From Phascolarctobacterium sp. (GTDB lineage: Bacteria; Bacillota; Negativicutes; Acidaminococcales; Acidaminococcaceae): a DNA stretch of 8,925 bases. The number at the start of each line of letters is the position of its first letter. Position 1 is the stretch's first letter. The notes under the pieces were generated by a model. The model had not been told where the DNA came from. It made no database searches and was given only the letters and a program-made list of their open reading frames with translations. Below, piece by piece: positions 6,548-8,925 of the stretch. The stretch is from the NCBI GenBank assembly GCA_004558595.1, contig SFCN01000067.1:1-8925 (forward strand), read 5' to 3'. The position numbers and the translations under genes were made by a program.

Positions 6548-7123
6548 ATGCAATTTCCAATTGTTTTAGGTGTTAGCGCTCGTCATGCTCATCTTTGCCG
6601 TGAGCATATGGATATTTTATTTGGTGAGGGCAGCGAGCTCCACCCCAAAAAGCCCATTGGTCAGCCCGGTCAATATGCTTCCGAGGAGCAAATTACCATG
6701 GTTACTCCCAAGGATTCCATGAAGCTGCGTATTATCGGCCCCCTGCGTCCGGAAACCCAAATCGAGCTTTCCTTAACAGATGCTCGCAAGGTAGGTCTGA
6801 ACGCTCCCATCCGCAACAGTGGCGATATTGCTGGCTCGGCCGGCGCTAAGCTCATTGGACCCTGCGGCGAAGTGGAGATTAAAGAAGGCATTATTGTAGC
6901 GGCTCGTCATGTACATCTCTATCCTGAAACAGCCGAAAAATATGGTCTTAAGGATGGCGATATTGTTGACATTCAAACAGAAGGTGAGCGTAGCCTTACT
7001 TTGCATAATGTGCTGGTGCGTGCAGGCGTGAAGCATGCTGACGAGGTACATATCGACACAGATGAAGCCAATGCTTGTAATCTAGATAGTGGCGCAATGG
7101 TTAACATCGTTTATAATAAGTAA
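6548..7123 (+). CDS. pduL: Phosphate propanoyltransferase PduL (PTAC)
   Basis: This zinc-dependent phosphotransacylase converts acyl-CoA (propanoyl- or acetyl-CoA) plus phosphate to acyl-phosphate and CoA. That step leads, through acetate or propionate kinase, to ATP. The protein has 191 residues. Both halves show the family's histidine motifs: ARHAHL with H13 and H15, and ARHVHL with H121 and H123. E46 or E47 in YASEEQ and H163/H168 in KHADEVHIDTDEA complete the metal-site pattern. AGGAGG at 6534-6539 lies 8 nt before the ATG. The N-terminus (MQFPIVLGVSARHAHL) starts directly in the catalytic domain, so it lacks the extra N-terminal peptide that targets some PduL proteins to microcompartments. 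No shell-protein genes are nearby. It probably works as a housekeeping phosphotransacetylase in fermentation. The next gene follows after 18 nt and is probably cotranscribed. Confidence 0.93.
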   Translation: MQFPIVLGVSARHAHLCREHMDILFGEGSELHPKKPIGQPGQYASEEQITMVTPKDSMKLRIIGPLRPETQIELSLTDARKVGLNAPIRNSGDIAGSAGAKLIGPCGEVEIKEGIIVAARHVHLYPETAEKYGLKDGDIVDIQTEGERSLTLHNVLVRAGVKHADEVHIDTDEANACNLDSGAMVNIVYNK

Positions 7124-7141
7124 TCTGAGGAGTGTAGCTCT

Positions 7142-8563
7142 ATGAAAAAATCTGCTCTTTTGGCTAGTGTATTGGTGTTATACGCTGCTAATGCTTGGGC
7201 CTACGAAAATCCAGCCGCTGGCTTTAGTGTCCGCGATAAGGACCCCTTTTATAAAATGGAAAGTAGCAAGCTGTATGCCTTTTCAAGCTTTAGTACCAGT
7301 GAATTTGCCAAACTGGAAAACAAGGATCTGGGCAGCATTCATGTTATTAATTACTACACTGGGGCTGATATGGGCAAGATTTTAGGTGTGAACTATAATG
7401 ATGCTTATTTTGCGGCTGAGTATGAAAAGCTTGCTCTTTTAGAGCGTTCTAAGCTAGATTTGCGTACCGTTCCCAGTCCCTTGTTGGATTTAAAAAAGTA
7501 CGCATTATTAGATGGCAGGAGCTCTATCCTCTTGCAGGATGATTTTCTCAAGCAACAGCTGGCTAAGATTGAGCCCACAGTGCGAATTGATAAGATTGGG
7601 CAGTACAAGGTAATCACCCAAAGCTATTTATATAAGCAGGATAATACCTTAAACGAATTAGATATTAGCTTTTTAGCTGCCCATAACAGCCTTTATTTGC
7701 TAACTTCTATCACCACTGATAGCAAGTATTATGTTCAAAAGGCTGAAGCTGTTGCTGAAAAGAACAAAAACAGCACTGCAGCTGAAGGTAATCTGTCTTC
7801 TAAAGCTCTTTCCATGGATTTACAAATAGAAAAGGTGCAGCTAAAAACATTACCCTTGAGCCTGCGTAAAAGCCTTTGGCAGGAGCATGTAAAGCTATTG
7901 AAGGGCTTCAAGACCTTCCAACCCAAGCAAAGCAAGCAGGAGCTGCAATTTGTAGATTCTTACAAAGGGAAGACTGTTGTACTACCTCAGGATTGGGTCT
8001 ATGGCCAGCTGCAGATTAAGGATAAACAGGGCCAGGGCTGCCTGACCATGGCAGCTCCTGTGCAAAATCTGCGACGCATTTTTGCTGAGATGGATTATTT
8101 GGACCTCTATCAGAGCTTGGAAGGAAGCAAGCTTCCTGTTTTTAATACAGAGCTGCCTCCAACGGCTAACCCAGAAGCTCGAAAAATATTGAAGAATCTC
8201 AACGCCTTTTTACTTACCTTGAGCTACCAAACCAAGGATAAGGATTTTCAGGCTATGACTGAGGCAGCCTTAGCCAGCAAGCTAGGAGCTGACGCACTAC
8301 TGAGCGATAGTCTGAACTTCTTGAAAAACCATGGTGGTGAGACCTTCGCACTAGAAAAATATACCTATAAACTGGATTTCACTCCTAACAAGGTTTTGGC
8401 TACCATTCAAGGGCGGACCAAATTATTGCAAGAATTCCAATATGATAATTTTATGCAAATAGCCTTGCTCAAAAATAGTGGTAGCGTGCTTTTATACGCT
8501 CATAAGCCCGAGGAAAACACGTCTACTGAATTAGAACAAAGCCTCAGGGAATGGGATTTTTAA
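7142..8563 (+). CDS. Exported protein of unknown function (473 aa)
   Basis: I do not recognise this family. The N-terminus MKKSALLASVLVLYAANAWA is a typical Sec signal peptide with likely cleavage after AWA (residue 20), leaving a soluble extracytoplasmic protein of about 453 residues. The mature part has no obvious membrane helix, repeat or metal motif, and a single visible cysteine in QGQGCLTMAAP. It is rich in leucine, lysine and serine, with alternating polar and hydrophobic stretches such as YKVITQSYLY and LYLLTSITTD, which suggest beta structure. Clear helical segments include the stretch around KALSMDLQIEKVQLKTLPLS. GAGGAG at 7127-7132 lies 9 nt before the ATG, and the gene follows pduL by 18 nt, so it is likely in the same transcript, which ends at the hairpin at 8612. 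Operon membership does not reveal a metabolic link. The start, signal peptide and codon use make it a convincing gene. Confidence 0.88.
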   Translation: MKKSALLASVLVLYAANAWAYENPAAGFSVRDKDPFYKMESSKLYAFSSFSTSEFAKLENKDLGSIHVINYYTGADMGKILGVNYNDAYFAAEYEKLALLERSKLDLRTVPSPLLDLKKYALLDGRSSILLQDDFLKQQLAKIEPTVRIDKIGQYKVITQSYLYKQDNTLNELDISFLAAHNSLYLLTSITTDSKYYVQKAEAVAEKNKNSTAAEGNLSSKALSMDLQIEKVQLKTLPLSLRKSLWQEHVKLLKGFKTFQPKQSKQELQFVDSYKGKTVVLPQDWVYGQLQIKDKQGQGCLTMAAPVQNLRRIFAEMDYLDLYQSLEGSKLPVFNTELPPTANPEARKILKNLNAFLLTLSYQTKDKDFQAMTEAALASKLGADALLSDSLNFLKNHGGETFALEKYTYKLDFTPNKVLATIQGRTKLLQEFQYDNFMQIALLKNSGSVLLYAHKPEENTSTELEQSLREWDF

Positions 8564-8611
8564 GCATTCCTAAAGCTAGGACTAATTACTTACCAGTACA
8601 GATCTAAGTAT

Positions 8612-8656
8612 AAAAGCCTGTTAGCTCGTTGACACAACAGTAAGCAGGCTTTTTTT
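8612..8656 (+). terminator. Intrinsic terminator after the pduL operon
   Basis: AAAAGCCTG (8612-8620) pairs with CAGGCTTTT (8645-8653) around a 24-nt loop. The stem runs into a tract of seven T (8650-8656). It lies about 50 bp after the stop of the exported protein gene. Confidence 0.85.
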
Positions 8657-8738
8657 CTATGTTTGCAGCGAGTTGTATCGCACCTTTTAATATCTTAACT
8701 CACCGCATTAACTTATGAACAAGATTTAAGATAGAAAA

Positions 8739-8768
8739 TTTACAGATTCTAAGAATTTGTGTTATAAT
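8739..8768 (+). promoter_or_regulatory. Promoter of the gene at the right edge
   Basis: TTTACA (8739-8744), an 18-nt spacer and TATAAT (8763-8768) with a TGT extension just before it form a strong sigma-A-type promoter. The transcript would start near 8775 and give a leader of about 40 nt with GGGGAGGGG at 8805-8813. Confidence 0.7.
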
Positions 8769-8816
8769 TAAATCTATAGACGGGGTTAAGACTAAACCTA
8801 AATTGGGGAGGGGATT

Positions 8817-8925
8817 ATTACGACAGCAAGCAAAAAGGTTAAGCTAAATGATGAACATATTAACGGACTTTTGGATAAGGGCAGAGGACAAAATAATAAG
8901 CTTTGCTTTGCCGATATCACGGATA
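8817..8925 (+). CDS. Partial CDS cut by window end, apparent ATT start
   Basis: An open frame runs from 8817 to the window end, reading (M)TTASKKVKLNDEHINGLL and continuing DKGRGQNNKLCFADITD. Its codons (GTT, AAG, GAT, ATT, GGC, GCC, ATC) match the other genes here. A very strong site, GGAGG within GGGGAGGGG, ends 5 nt before the ATT at 8817, and a good promoter lies upstream. The frame has a stop at 8799-8801 and no ATG, GTG or TTG until TTG 8871, so the start is either ATT (8817, less likely 8814) or the much less supported TTG 8871. The product cannot be identified from about 35 residues. Confidence 0.5.
   Translation, partial: MTTASKKVKLNDEHINGLLDKGRGQNNKLCFADITD

Noticed and set aside
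8848..8925. Frame starting ATGATGAACATA at the right edge
   Set aside because: It stays open to the window end and has an ATG, but uses many ATA plus AGG and CGG codons, unlike the other genes, and has only a weak ribosome binding site.
1..8925. CRISPR arrays, tRNA or rRNA genes, insertion sequences, attachment sites
   Set aside because: No regularly spaced repeats, cloverleaf or rRNA sequence, transposase or integrase, or terminal repeats were seen by eye.

Overview
The window reads as a chromosomal segment from an anaerobic, low-to-mid GC Bacillota. The evidence is strong GGAGG-type ribosome binding sites, extended -10 promoters, U-tract terminators, an NfnAB-type transhydrogenase, a stand-alone PduL and a 43-residue CXXC protein of the kind I associate with Clostridia and Negativicutes. 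Negativicutes (Phascolarctobacterium or Acidaminococcus-like) is my best guess, with low confidence. I see no mobile element, CRISPR array, tRNA or rRNA.

Left part, plus strand (1-2171): nfnA (its 5' end lies outside the window) overlaps nfnB. Together they encode the flavin and iron-sulfur enzyme that exchanges electrons between NADH, NADPH and ferredoxin. A strong hairpin at 2196-2242 closes this operon and also the convergent one facing it.

Middle, minus strand (3865 down to 2301): a compact redox cassette has its own extended -10 promoter. It holds a 43-residue single-helix protein ending in CLEC, an integral membrane polyferredoxin (NapH-like) that overlaps it and probably starts at a TTG, and an exported TlpA/ResA-type thioredoxin with a CPPC site. 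The layout suggests a route for reducing equivalents from the cytoplasm across the membrane to extracytoplasmic thiols. This is the least understood system in the window and the best candidate for a poorly described one.

Next, still minus strand (5737 down to 3952): a single-gene cstA unit for a carbon-starvation-type transporter. It has a near-consensus promoter, a leader of roughly 90 nt with a hairpin, and a clear terminator. Upstream lies a 165-residue uncharacterised cytoplasmic protein (5874-6371, minus), divergent from pduL.

Right part, plus strand: pduL (6548-7123, acyl-CoA/acyl-phosphate exchange) is followed 18 nt later by a 473-residue exported protein of unknown function and a terminator (8612-8656). 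A further promoter and a very strong ribosome binding site then lead into a gene cut by the window end. That gene has no ATG, GTG or TTG where one is expected and appears to start at ATT.

The recognisable genes share a theme of anaerobic redox balance and short-chain acid metabolism: transhydrogenation, membrane electron transfer, pyruvate or peptide-type uptake, and phosphotransacylation.
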